Shown: positions 1 to 7,831 of the stretch, piece after piece | Numbering within the stretch: position 1 is the stretch's first letter | How the letters are laid out: every line of letters starts with the position of its first letter | Assembly (NCBI GenBank): GCA_902779075.1 | Contig: CACZAK010000040.1 | Span: 1-26,984, forward strand | DNA length: 26,984 bases | Source of the DNA: an uncultured bacterium | GTDB lineage: Bacteria > Verrucomicrobiota > Kiritimatiellia > RFP12 > UBA1067 | Direction of reading: 5' to 3' | Notes under the pieces: generated by a model | What the model was told of the DNA's origin: nothing | The model's database searches: none | The model's input: the letters and a program-made list of their open reading frames with translations, nothing else | Translations under genes and position numbers: made by a program

Positions 1-860
1 TACGGCGTCGGCAACGGCGAGGATGGGATGTCCGTTTCGTTCGGCGGACGGATAGGCTGGGTTGGATACTGTGCCCTGAGCAACGGCAACATGACGAGCC
101 TGAACATCACGCTTTTGAACTGCGCGGTGGACGCTGTGGCTTTCATGGGGAATCCCTCCGTTGCGCTCGGCAGCGTAGACTTCTCGCAGATCACGTCAGT
201 CGGCAGAAGTGCATTCCAGGACTGCACGAACATCGTGGGCGGGCTCAGCCTACCGCTCGCGACGTCCATTGGCTCTTCGGCGTTCCAGGGATGTACGGGG
301 TTGACCTCCGTGCGGACGCCGTCGTCGCTGACTTCCCTCGGCGATTCGGCGTTTCTGGGCTGCACGTCCCTGGCCACTGCCGAGATTGAAGGTACGGGAC
401 TCGACTTGCGCTATTCGTATGACATCTTCGGTGACTGCGTGAATCTGCAGAGCGTTGCGTTCGGCGACGGCGTGACCCGTCTCTACCCCAGTCGGTATGC
501 CTATGTCTCCGGGACTTTCAGGGGGTGCTCCAAGCTTCGGAGCGTGTCCGTGGGCAGAGGCGTGACCGAGGTTCCCGAATACTTTCTCTACGGCGTCGGC
601 AACGGCGAGGATGGGATGTCCGTTTCGTTCGGCGGACGGATAGGCTGGGTTGGATACTGTGCCCTGAGCAACGGCAACATGACGAGCGCTTTCATGGGGA
701 ATCCCTCCGTTGCGCTCGGCAGCGTAGACTTCTCGCAGATCACGTCAGTCGGCAACTATGCCTTCCAGGACTGCGCGAACATCGTGGGCGGTCTCAACCT
801 GCCGCTCGCGACGTCCCTCGGCTCTTCGGCGTTCCAGGGATGCACGGGGCTGGCATCGGT
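1..860 (+). repeat. Internal LRR duplication with 588-bp offset and a 39-bp in-frame indel
   Basis: Bases 1-99 recur exactly or nearly so at 589-687 (offset 588 bp, 196 codons). Copy 1 then has 39 extra bases (100-138, 13 codons) that copy 2 lacks. The repeat resumes at 139 and 688 (offset 549) and decays after about 310 and 860. Both the insert and the offsets are multiples of three, so the reading frame is kept. The window starts inside a copy, so further units upstream are likely. Confidence 0.9.
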
Positions 861-3800
861 GAAATCTGGCGAGAATCTCACTTCAATAGGTTCGTCTGCA
901 TTTTACAACTGTACAAACGCATCCTCTTTTACGTTTGCGAGCGCGCCGCCGAGTGTTGGATCGTCGGCGTTTGGCAATGTGAAGAAAGGTGCACGAGGAT
1001 ACTATTCTCACCGATATGCGAACGAATGGGAAAGCGTAATTGACGCGAACGGAAAATGGAACGGTCTTGTGATGGTAGAGATTCCGCCGCGAAGGATCGA
1101 AAACGTTCGGGCTCGTCCAGTTCCAGGCACGCAGAAGGTGAAGATATTCTATGATCTCAATGTCGACGACGGCGGGAAATACAACATAGGACTTTCGCTT
1201 GGCAGAGGAGAGGAAGGTGGCAGTGTACCACCTTCGGCAAGAGCGCTGACTGGTGATTGCGGACAAGATGTGATTCCCGGAAAAAACAAGGTAATCGAAT
1301 GGGATGCCGGTGCAGATGTCACGGAGGCGACGTTGAGCAACCTTGTCGCGCAGGTAGAAGCGACACGGTCGAACGAGACGCTCGAGGGAACGTCGGATGA
1401 ATTCGATATGAAACTGCGCTGTGAACAATTCGAGATCGAGGACGTGTCCTGCGACTACTGTTCTGGTGCGTACGGCACGGTGCATGGGCGTCACGCGACG
1501 TTCCTCTCGGGTGTTGAACTGCCCATCGTGTTCAAGATACACCTCAAGTGGCGGACGAATGTGATTCGCGGCATCCGCGTGAACGGGGGCGGCATGGGCG
1601 AATACGAAATCGCTTCTGGAAACACTTTTCAGATCGACGTTGGGAGTCTTCCTGTTGGGGCAAAGATGGAAGTCCAGGCGATCTGCGAGGATGACGACGG
1701 AAAGCTTGTATACAGTCCACCATTCCGGGTGAATCTGGACATAGCTCCGATTCCGGATGGAGCAGGCGAGATGTTTGTCTTGGACACTCGGCATAATACA
1801 ATTCGTTACGCTGGGGAATCGTTCGCCTCGGTTCCATTCTTCGACGATGTGGACGACTGGCTGTCGTTCTTTGACAAGAAAATCCCGTTCTCCATATTAC
1901 CGTCATTCCATGCAGCCAAGTGGATTGATTCTTCGTCGGGGCAATATCGGATTGCAAATGACATAGGAATCGTTCGGAAACTTGAAAGTAGGCGAAAGAA
2001 GCTTTACGAACTTCTTCGCAACAAGCCTTTTCTGCGGCTCGGTACTGTGGACATTGGCTTTGAGGTCGGTGGGGATACAACAATGACTTGGCTCCCAGAA
2101 CATGGGCGTTGGGGGAGTGCCAAGGGGAGTTTTCGGGCGAGGCTTGACGGAGAGGCGAAGGTGTCCACCCGCATCCCTCAGACACTTTGGCTCGTGAAGG
2201 CCGAAGGCGGTTTAACGGTGTCGGCAGTTGTGGATGTGTGCATTGACCGGGAGACGGGGCTGTATGATGGAATCGTTGATTTAACCCCATTCATTTCACT
2301 CCATGGGAGTATTATGGCGGGAGTGCCGTATGTCCATGCAACTGGTTCAGCCAGAGGGGGTCTGGATTATGCGGCAACACTGCATGGACCGACCCTTTCG
2401 ACGAGTAAGTTCGACGGAACGGTCAGTGGGGAGTTCTATTGGCGGATAGCCGGGTGGGGCAACTTCCGAGAAAAGGATCGTGTCCGAGGGTGGTGGACAT
2501 ACGATTTTCTTACGGGTGAGCATTCGGGTGGCTGGTCTGGCAATCTAAAGGACGCGTCAACCTCCACGCGAGTTGTGCCCGCCGCCGTTAACGGTACTGC
2601 CAGCGAAACCAAGAAAACAGGCGCCGCGTCTGGATCTGATACCAGCGTTACGGCGTTAATGATGTCTAGTACTTTGGCGTCTCACGTATTGATACGGGAT
2701 TCGGGGAATGGCCCTGAAGTTGCATTCGCGCAAGGAGCTTGGAACGGCCAAACGGCAGAACCCGTTTGGGTCGATGGAACACCGGACTTCGCACCGGTGC
2801 TCGGGACGGCATCGGACGGAACGGCCATACTTGCATGGATGAATGCGGTACGGGCCTTGGATGAAGACGAGGATTTTGCTGATGTCATGAAGGCGATGGA
2901 AATAGCGGTTGCCGTTCGAGATCCCGTTACTGGCGAATGGACGGTGACGAATCTTACGAACGACGTTACAGCCGACATGTCGCCACAGGTCGCGGTCGCG
3001 GCGGACGGTACGGCGATGGTCGCTTGGATGTGCTGTCCGTCAGGGAATCCATTCGACACGTCGGAAATCCCGATGCAGTTATGGGTGGCGCGTTATGTGT
3101 CTGGAATATGGACGGCTCCGGAGTGTATTGCGGCAGATGCCGGAGCGGTGCTTGGATTCGATTTGGTTTACAATGGGACGGGTGCAGCAATAGTCTGGGT
3201 TAGCGATGCGGACGGTGATTTTGCGACTGCAGACGATTTTGCGGTCAGGGCAGCGTCATGGCGTAATGGTACGTGGAATTTGCCAGTTGTGATGGCGACT
3301 GGTCTCTCGGACGCGGGAACTCCTGTGGCCAGGTTCACTCCCGATGGCACGGCGTTTGCAATATGGACAGAGGACGGGAGGTTGCGCGAACGGCCGACGA
3401 GCGGTTCCAGCCCAGCCGTCGACGCAGTCGTTCTCGCGGAATGCGGCACGACGATTCCCGGTGATGCTCGACCGGTTCGCGGTACGGACGGCACATTGGC
3501 GCTCGCCTGGGCAGAGCAGGCGGCGGATGGACTTGCCACTTATCCGGTGGTGATGCCGAGAAATCCCGCCACGGGCTCGTGGGGTGGCCCAGTCGGTGTG
3601 GCGGATGCCGCGGGATGCCAGGCTCGAGCCATTTCGGGCGTGTATGGCACGAACGGTACGTTACACCTGTCATGGGAAAGCGTTACCGTTTCGACGAACG
3701 CCGCCGGAGAGGTTGTCTTCGGTAAGTCGGAGATTCGCGAAGCGGAGATTGTTGCATCTGCCGATCCGGCGGTGTCGGTTAAGGACATTTACTTTGGCGT

Positions 3801-4950
3801 TGTCGATGTCATCCCTGGTGCCGAAACGCCTGTTGTGACTGTGGTACGAAACCTTGGGCTTGCACCTGCGACGAATGTCGCAGTGCGGGTATTCGTGCGG
3901 GACGGCGCGGCCACGGAAACTGAACTCATCAGCGTCTCAGGCTCGCCGGTTTCGTTAGACCTTTCTGGTGGGGCGGCGGTGTCCGTGACGAACCTGTGGA
4001 CGTGCGACGATTCGTTTACGGACCTGACATTCCGGGTGGTGCTTGAGCCTTCGGCGGATGTCGCGGATGCGGACATAGCGAACAACGAAGCAGAATGGCA
4101 TCCTGGTATACCTAACTTGTGGCTTGAAAATGCGCGAGCGGTTGCCGAGACGGCGGACATCCGGCTTTTGACGGTGACGGTGCGGAACCTCGGCCTTGGC
4201 CCTGCACCGGAGGGCACGGTTGTGTCTTTCCGGCGAGGGACACCAGATGGCGCGGAAATCGGTGCAGATCACATAGGTTCAGTCCTTGCTGGCGACTCGA
4301 ACGGCTACGATGCGGGTATTGTGTGGAATATGACAGGAGTAGTGTTCACCAGTGCGTGGGAAACGGTTTACGCCGTGATTGATACGGGCGATGCAGAAGC
4401 AGACGCTACGCACGCGACACCTATCCGTTTGGCGACTGCACTTGATACAGACGGAGATGGACTTCTCGACGCGGAAGAAGAACGGTTCGGCACCGATCCG
4501 TCGAATCCAGACTCGAATGGTGACGGCATTAGTGATTATGACCATGTTTATACCGTCTTTACTAACCCAATCGTGAGCGTCCCCTCTACGAGAACCACGC
4601 CTGTCCCTGTCCCTTATGAATGGCTTGACAACTACCCTGTCGCGCTTGCCGTCCACAACGGCGACTACGAGAGTTTCGGAAACGCCACTGCTAGGAACGA
4701 CCGTCCGGTGTGGCAGTGTTATGTCGCAGGTCTTGACCCGACAAACGAGACAAGTAACTTTGAGGCAAGGATCCAAATGTGTGATGGCGTGCCGTACATA
4801 ACGTGGGAACCTGACACGCCAGAATTGCGAGCCACACGTGTTTACAGAACGCTTGGTAAGAAAACGTTGCTGGATAAGGATTGGGTGGATGTTACAGACA
4901 AGGACCAGTCCGAATATCACTTCTTCAAGGTTACTGTTGATTTGCCATGA
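1..4950 (+). CDS. Large secreted BspA-type LRR protein with CARDB-like and TSP3 modules, 5' partial
   Basis: The frame is open from base 1 and the N-terminus lies upstream. The 1650 codons seen divide as follows. Nt 1-1065 are leucine-rich repeats of the LRR_5/BspA type, with recurring AFQGC(T/A)GL motifs. Nt 1081-1360 look like an Ig/fibronectin-type module (VPGTQKVKIFYDL) seen in secreted proteins of this phylum. Nt 2620-3770 hold about five propeller-like repeats of the form DGTAILAWM. Nt 3770-4430 hold two CARDB-like beta modules, both with VRNLGL. Nt 4444-4540 are a calcium-binding thrombospondin type 3 stretch (DTDGDGLLD, DSNGDGISD). The end (4616-4950) carries VAGLDPTN and a beta-rich tail, probably an outer-surface or secretion module. 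A role as a surface adhesin or glycan-binding protein is inferred. The LRR part contains an internal duplication, described separately. No terminator is evident after the stop. Confidence 0.85.
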   Translation, partial: YGVGNGEDGMSVSFGGRIGWVGYCALSNGNMTSLNITLLNCAVDAVAFMGNPSVALGSVDFSQITSVGRSAFQDCTNIVGGLSLPLATSIGSSAFQGCTGLTSVRTPSSLTSLGDSAFLGCTSLATAEIEGTGLDLRYSYDIFGDCVNLQSVAFGDGVTRLYPSRYAYVSGTFRGCSKLRSVSVGRGVTEVPEYFLYGVGNGEDGMSVSFGGRIGWVGYCALSNGNMTSAFMGNPSVALGSVDFSQITSVGNYAFQDCANIVGGLNLPLATSLGSSAFQGCTGLASVKSGENLTSIGSSAFYNCTNASSFTFASAPPSVGSSAFGNVKKGARGYYSHRYANEWESVIDANGKWNGLVMVEIPPRRIENVRARPVPGTQKVKIFYDLNVDDGGKYNIGLSLGRGEEGGSVPPSARALTGDCGQDVIPGKNKVIEWDAGADVTEATLSNLVAQVEATRSNETLEGTSDEFDMKLRCEQFEIEDVSCDYCSGAYGTVHGRHATFLSGVELPIVFKIHLKWRTNVIRGIRVNGGGMGEYEIASGNTFQIDVGSLPVGAKMEVQAICEDDDGKLVYSPPFRVNLDIAPIPDGAGEMFVLDTRHNTIRYAGESFASVPFFDDVDDWLSFFDKKIPFSILPSFHAAKWIDSSSGQYRIANDIGIVRKLESRRKKLYELLRNKPFLRLGTVDIGFEVGGDTTMTWLPEHGRWGSAKGSFRARLDGEAKVSTRIPQTLWLVKAEGGLTVSAVVDVCIDRETGLYDGIVDLTPFISLHGSIMAGVPYVHATGSARGGLDYAATLHGPTLSTSKFDGTVSGEFYWRIAGWGNFREKDRVRGWWTYDFLTGEHSGGWSGNLKDASTSTRVVPAAVNGTASETKKTGAASGSDTSVTALMMSSTLASHVLIRDSGNGPEVAFAQGAWNGQTAEPVWVDGTPDFAPVLGTASDGTAILAWMNAVRALDEDEDFADVMKAMEIAVAVRDPVTGEWTVTNLTNDVTADMSPQVAVAADGTAMVAWMCCPSGNPFDTSEIPMQLWVARYVSGIWTAPECIAADAGAVLGFDLVYNGTGAAIVWVSDADGDFATADDFAVRAASWRNGTWNLPVVMATGLSDAGTPVARFTPDGTAFAIWTEDGRLRERPTSGSSPAVDAVVLAECGTTIPGDARPVRGTDGTLALAWAEQAADGLATYPVVMPRNPATGSWGGPVGVADAAGCQARAISGVYGTNGTLHLSWESVTVSTNAAGEVVFGKSEIREAEIVASADPAVSVKDIYFGVVDVIPGAETPVVTVVRNLGLAPATNVAVRVFVRDGAATETELISVSGSPVSLDLSGGAAVSVTNLWTCDDSFTDLTFRVVLEPSADVADADIANNEAEWHPGIPNLWLENARAVAETADIRLLTVTVRNLGLGPAPEGTVVSFRRGTPDGAEIGADHIGSVLAGDSNGYDAGIVWNMTGVVFTSAWETVYAVIDTGDAEADATHATPIRLATALDTDGDGLLDAEEERFGTDPSNPDSNGDGISDYDHVYTVFTNPIVSVPSTRTTPVPVPYEWLDNYPVALAVHNGDYESFGNATARNDRPVWQCYVAGLDPTNETSNFEARIQMCDGVPYITWEPDTPELRATRVYRTLGKKTLLDKDWVDVTDKDQSEYHFFKVTVDLP

Positions 4951-5182
4951 TGAAGTGCTAGTATTTCAATTCTACAAAGTCTGAATCTATAATGTCCATG
5001 GCTTTAGGGGAATTTCTCGTAACAGGAATCCTTGGACGTTGGTACAGTACCAAGATCCCGTTTGTCATTCCCAGTAATGTTGGTTTACCGCACGTGTCTT
5101 GCGGTTGATGAGGACAATATGATAGCCGACAATATAACCGATGCGGCTGGATGGGCCGTGAGGTGATGTGCCGACAGGAGGC

Positions 5183-5203
5183 GGCGCTCTCGGAGAGAGC
5201 GCC
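5183..5203. repeat. GC-rich palindromic element (9-bp stem)
   Basis: ggcgctctc, a 3-base loop gga, then gagagcgcc form a perfect 9-bp stem. It is one of a family of GC-rich palindromes scattered through this window. It could also act in termination of the convergent genes, but it has no T-tract. Confidence 0.7.
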
Positions 5204-5246
5204 CTACCATTGCGGTTCTTCAAGGTGGAGGTGGTGTCGCCGTAAC

Positions 5247-5266
5247 GGTCGCGCGGGAGCGCGACC
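5247..5266. repeat. GC-rich palindromic element (8-bp stem)
   Basis: ggtcgcgc, loop ggga, gcgcgacc. It is followed by ctcc, giving the word gagcgcgaccctcc at 5257-5270, which recurs at 6344-6357. It lies 20 bases beyond the stop of the HU-like gene and may help end its transcript. Confidence 0.75.
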
Positions 5267-5285
5267 CTCCCGTACGGCAGCAGGT

Positions 5286-6005
5286 TCAACGGTTGCGCAG
5301 GGTCTTGATTTGGCGGCAGGTGCGGGTTGGCGTGTAGCCCGCGTCTTTTCCGTTCCGCGTGTAGATCGCTATGAAGTAGGTGCCGGCGGGAACCGGATCG
5401 TCGAAGACGAACTCCAGATGATCCGAATCCATCGTCAGCATTCTCGCTTTCGCCACTTGAACGGGGCCATGTTTTTTCACACGTCGTTCAAGCCAAACGC
5501 CCTCATCGTTACGTGACGGGGCGAAGGCGATGTCGCGTCCAATGGCACTGAGCGTGTGTCCGGCGGCGAACACGTCGAACTTCTGCGCGTCCTTGTCGAG
5601 TACGTTGAATATGACCGAACCGCCGACGGACGTCTTGTTGACGGCCTTCAGCTTTGCCTTGATGCCTTCCATGAGCGGACGCCGGGCCTTTACCGCGCCG
5701 CGAACGTAAAGCGCTTCCGCTTCGGGATCGGCGTTCCGTGCGGAAAGCGCGCCCGACAGGCGCGGGTAAAAGGACGCAAGGTTGAAGTTGAGTTGAAATC
5801 CTTTGCCCAGGGCCTCCAGAATGAAACCCTCAAGGCTCACGAGCATGGTCTTGGCCTGTATGGGGTTGATTGCCGCGCTTTGCGCCCAGCGTTCGGCGAT
5901 TGCAGCCTCGTCCAGGATGTCCGCTGGAGCAAGGTCGGCCTGGAATTTGCCTCCGCTTGCCGTCTTTCGCGGTGTCGCAACGAGCTCTTTGCGATTTGTC
6001 TGCAT
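5286..6005 (-). CDS. HU-like DNA-binding protein with C-terminal DUF4469-type domain
   Basis: 239 residues. The N-terminal part (about 20-125) matches the layout of HU/IHF-like proteins with an extended N-terminus: a helical segment containing ERWAQSAAINPIQAK, then VSLEGFILEALGKGFQLNF, then a beta-rich arm with SGALSARNADP. The C-terminal part (about 130-239) is beta-rich, with FDVFAAGHTLSAIGRDI and LEFVFDDPVPAGTYFIAIYT, and resembles the Ig-like DUF4469 domain found after HU-like domains. A nucleoid-associated or DNA-bending role is inferred. The ATG at 6005 has GGAAGGA about 10 bases upstream and a near-consensus promoter 45 bases upstream, set inside an unusual nested palindrome, so autoregulation is plausible. 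It converges with the 1-4950 gene. Family recognised from memory; the function in this organism is not established. Confidence 0.8.
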   Translation of the reverse strand: MQTNRKELVATPRKTASGGKFQADLAPADILDEAAIAERWAQSAAINPIQAKTMLVSLEGFILEALGKGFQLNFNLASFYPRLSGALSARNADPEAEALYVRGAVKARRPLMEGIKAKLKAVNKTSVGGSVIFNVLDKDAQKFDVFAAGHTLSAIGRDIAFAPSRNDEGVWLERRVKKHGPVQVAKARMLTMDSDHLEFVFDDPVPAGTYFIAIYTRNGKDAGYTPTRTCRQIKTLRNR

Positions 6006-6040
6006 GCTATTGATCCTTCCTGTCTTTGCCGTTGAATGAA

Positions 6041-6115
6041 TTTGCCGCCATTATACCATAGTTTGCCACCTTTGTCACAGATAAAGATGGCAAATTTTCA
6101 GACAATGGCGGCAAA
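6041..6115. promoter_or_regulatory. Concentric inverted repeats over the HU-like promoter, putative operator
   Basis: Outer arms TTTGCCGCCATT (6041-6052) and AATGGCGGCAAA (6104-6115) are a perfect 12-bp inverted repeat. Inner arms TTTGCCA (6062-6068) and TGGCAAA (6088-6094) are a perfect 7-bp inverted repeat. Both pairs are centred on base 6078, at the edge of the -35 hexamer, and the outer left arm overlaps the -10. A further TTTGCCG half-site lies at 6025-6031. Confidence 0.7.
6050..6078 (-). promoter_or_regulatory. Sigma-70-type promoter of the HU-like gene
   Basis: Read on the minus strand: -35 GTGACA (6078-6073), a 17-bp spacer and a perfect -10 TATAAT (6055-6050) preceded by TGG. The predicted start near 6043 gives a leader of about 38 bases with a Shine-Dalgarno sequence. 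Confidence 0.85.
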
Positions 6116-6121
6116 GTAGGT

Positions 6122-6178
6122 GGCGGGCTACTGGGACGACGCTGGCGGGCTAGCGGGACGACGCTGGCGGGCTAGCGG
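6122..6178. repeat. 22-bp tandem repeat, 2.6 copies
   Basis: Copies at 6122-6143, 6144-6165 and partial 6166-6178 of ggcgggctagcgggacgacg plus ct. Copy 1 differs by two bases (ctactggg for ctagcggg). Confidence 0.85.
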
Positions 6179-6195
6179 TGCGAAGCGACTGGGTA

Positions 6196-6357
6196 GGTGG
6201 GGCGAGGCGTCTCGCCGAAGCCGCAGCGGCTCGCCGAGGACGGCTCGCCCCACCGGGGAAGCGACACTCCTGTCGCTTCCCGCATTGGCAAGACCATCGA
6301 CAGAAGCGGCAAGAGTGCCGCTCCCCCGAGGTGGCCGCGACGGAGCGCGACCCTCCA
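6196..6357. repeat. Cluster of GC-rich palindromes
   Basis: Four hairpins lie back to back. Outer arms ggtggggcgag (6196-6206) and ctcgccccacc (6244-6254) enclose a smaller ggcgag/ctcgcc hairpin (6201-6216). gggaagcgaca and tgtcgcttccc (6256-6266, 6271-6281) form an 11-bp stem. agcggca and tgccgct (6305-6322) form a 7-bp stem. A fourth (6331-6352) is imperfect and ends in gagcgcgaccctcc. Together with the tandem repeat this fills most of the 426 bp between the HU-like gene and the AAA gene at 6432; no gene is seen there. Confidence 0.8.
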
Positions 6358-6395
6358 CCTTCACATTTTATGATTCATAAAATATGAAATACGTA

Positions 6396-6424
6396 TTGCC
6401 TAGTGATTCAGACTATGGTAAAAT
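6396..6424 (+). promoter_or_regulatory. Promoter of AAA gene at 6432, probably giving a leaderless mRNA
   Basis: -35 TTGCCT (6396-6401), 17-bp spacer ending in TGG, -10 TAAAAT (6419-6424). The expected transcription start (6430-6433) coincides with the ATG at 6432. There is no Shine-Dalgarno sequence. Confidence 0.75.
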
Positions 6425-6431
6425 ATGCGCC

Positions 6432-7538
6432 ATGAAATACCACAACCCATTTGTAATTTATGGCTATGAAGGTCCAGACACCTTCTGTGACAGGAAAGTT
6501 GAAACCGAGAAATTGAAATCTGCGCTTGAAAACGGGCGCAACATCACTCTTCTCGCCGAGCGGCGAATTGGAAAGACGGGGCTCGTCAAACACCTGTTTG
6601 AGGGACTTCGCAAGGAAGGCCGTTGGGCAACGGTATATGTCGATATCTACGCAACGTCAAGCCTTCTGGAACTCACGAAACAGCTTGCGACGTCCGTTAT
6701 AGGGTCGATGGATACGCGCATTGACAAGGCGATTGTTGCAGCGTCGAGATTCTTCAAGAGTTTTCGTCCGCAGGTTTCGGTTGACCCTGCCACGGGAACG
6801 CCCACGTTTTCATTTGGACTCGAATCTCACAGCGTTGAAGCCACGCTGAAGGAATGTTTCGATTACCTTAACGGCCGAGGCGATTGCGTGGTGGCCATAG
6901 ATGAATTTCAGCAAATAGCCTCCTATCCGGAGAATGGCACTGAGGCGCTTCTTCGTTCACATGTGCAGTTCATGCCGCATACACGTTTCATTTTTGCCGG
7001 GTCGCGTCATCACATGATGACGGAGATGTTTTCCTCTGCCAAACGCCCGTTCTTCAATTCAACCCAAACGCTGCCCCTTGAACGCATTGACTGCGACGTT
7101 TATTTTGATTTTGCGCGGAATTTGATGTCGCCTGCGTGTAATCTGCCACGCGATGTGTTCGACAGGGTTTATGGGATGTTTGACGGGATTACCTGGTATG
7201 TGCAAACCCTGATGAATCGAATGTTTGAACGGCGGTCAGCGCAGCCCGAAGATATCGGTTCAATCATTGAAGAACTGCTGCAGGAGAAGAATTGGGAGTA
7301 TGCGGCGTTGCTGAAGACTCTCCCGACTGGTTCCGTGCGGCTTCTGAAGGCGGTGGCCAAAGAAGGGAAAGTCAAGGCGGTCACCAGGTCGGCATTTATT
7401 TCGGCACATTCCCTTGGAGGGGCATCCAGTGTCCATCTGGCGCTTAAGCGGCTTCTTGAAGACGAACTGCTCTATGAATGTGATGATGGGTATGTCGTCT
7501 ATGACCGGCTATTTAGCATCTGGCTCTCCCGCCTGTGA
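6432..7538 (+). CDS. AAA/STAND-like ATPase with winged-helix-like C-terminus
   Basis: 368 residues from the ATG at 6432. An in-frame ATG at 6384 would add 16 residues, but it lies upstream of the promoter, so the inner start is preferred. Walker A AERRIGKTG (residues 42-50), Walker B CVVAIDEFQ (152-160) and a sensor-1-like FIFAGSRHH (186-194) place it among ATPases of the Arch_ATPase/ATPase_2 type. The C-terminal third (LLKTLPTGSVRLLKAVAKEG, then ALKRLLEDELLY and VVYDRLFSIWL) looks like a winged helix. Unlike the two other AAA proteins here, I see no PD-(D/E)XK-like tail. The substrate is unknown. It ends before a 15-bp inverted repeat. Confidence 0.8.
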   Translation: MKYHNPFVIYGYEGPDTFCDRKVETEKLKSALENGRNITLLAERRIGKTGLVKHLFEGLRKEGRWATVYVDIYATSSLLELTKQLATSVIGSMDTRIDKAIVAASRFFKSFRPQVSVDPATGTPTFSFGLESHSVEATLKECFDYLNGRGDCVVAIDEFQQIASYPENGTEALLRSHVQFMPHTRFIFAGSRHHMMTEMFSSAKRPFFNSTQTLPLERIDCDVYFDFARNLMSPACNLPRDVFDRVYGMFDGITWYVQTLMNRMFERRSAQPEDIGSIIEELLQEKNWEYAALLKTLPTGSVRLLKAVAKEGKVKAVTRSAFISAHSLGGASSVHLALKRLLEDELLYECDDGYVVYDRLFSIWLSRL

Positions 7539-7557
7539 AGTGACCAGTTCGTATGGT

Positions 7558-7604
7558 GACTTTCCCCCATAAGTCAGTCTCAGGATGAGTTATGGGGGAA
7601 AGTC
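7558..7604. repeat. Perfect 15-bp inverted repeat after the AAA gene
   Basis: gactttcccccataa (7558-7572) and ttatgggggaaagtc (7590-7604) enclose a 17-base loop. It could end transcription from either side, but neither side has a T-tract, so it is not a canonical intrinsic terminator. Confidence 0.8.
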
Positions 7605-7657
7605 GCATGAATTTTGCGAGAGTTTCCTCATTGCATGTACCGTTGCGTATTGATTTG
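7558..7657 (-). ncRNA. Candidate small RNA between the consensus promoter and the 15-bp hairpin
   Basis: If the minus-strand promoter at 7664-7692 fires, the transcript starts near 7657. It would reach the 15-bp stem at 7604-7558 after about 50 bases, giving an RNA of about 100 nt ending in a C5/G5 hairpin. Only a 13-codon frame (MRKLSQNSCDFPP) is present. No known RNA family is recognised. It is an inference from promoter and hairpin only. Confidence 0.35.
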
Positions 7658-7663
7658 CCGCAA

Positions 7664-7692
7664 ATTATACACGGCTTATGACTGACTGTCAA
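7664..7692 (-). promoter_or_regulatory. Perfect-consensus minus-strand promoter without an annotated gene
   Basis: Read on the minus strand: TTGACA (7692-7687), exactly 17 bp, TATAAT (7669-7664). The following bases (TTGCGGCAAATCAATACGCA) resemble the initially transcribed region of the HU-like gene (GGCGGCAAATTCATTCAACG). It points toward the 3' end of the AAA gene. Confidence 0.75.
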
Positions 7693-7711
7693 GGCAGTCT
7701 GTAAATCAATT

Positions 7712-7811
7712 CCCGATTTTTTGCACAACTGCAAATCTCCCTTTTGCAAAAATGCGAAAAATACTGTGGAGTCCAGTCCCCTAAAACTGATTGGCAGTCC
7801 AAAAAATCGGG
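7712..7811. other. Structured intergenic segment with 11-bp closing stem
   Basis: cccgatttttt (7712-7722) pairs with aaaaaatcggg (7801-7811). Inside are three alternating tttgca/tgcaaa words (7720-7725, 7730-7735, 7743-7748) that allow mutually exclusive small hairpins. The rest of 7539-7968 holds the features listed here and no supported gene. Confidence 0.45.
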
Positions 7812-7814
7812 GTG

Positions 7815-7831
7815 GCGGGCGCACCGCCCGC
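7815..7831. repeat. GC-rich palindrome gcgggc/gcccgc
   Basis: A 6-bp stem with loop gcacc, similar in composition to the hairpin at 13408-13429. It belongs to the dispersed GC-palindrome class of this window. Confidence 0.6.

Larger units (their letters stand above)
4951..5285. other. Intergenic stretch with palindromes, no gene seen
   Basis: No credible coding frame. It holds a 15-base odd-centred palindrome TTGGTACAGTACCAA at 5039-5053, a weak hairpin accgca/tgcggt at 5087-5105, a possible but poorly supported -10 tataat at 4988-4993, and two strong GC-rich hairpins near the 3' end of the downstream minus-strand gene (listed separately). The two flanking genes converge here. Confidence 0.6.

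Noticed and set aside
883..2290. Minus-strand frames of 303 and 248 codons
   Set aside because: Antisense to the large 5' partial gene, low-complexity basic composition, no ribosome binding site.
4965..4993. Promoter after the first gene (TTCAAT, TATAAT)
   Set aside because: The -10 is perfect but the -35 matches only three positions and no gene follows on the plus strand.
7558..7604. Canonical intrinsic terminator
   Set aside because: The stem is perfect but there is no T-tract on either strand.
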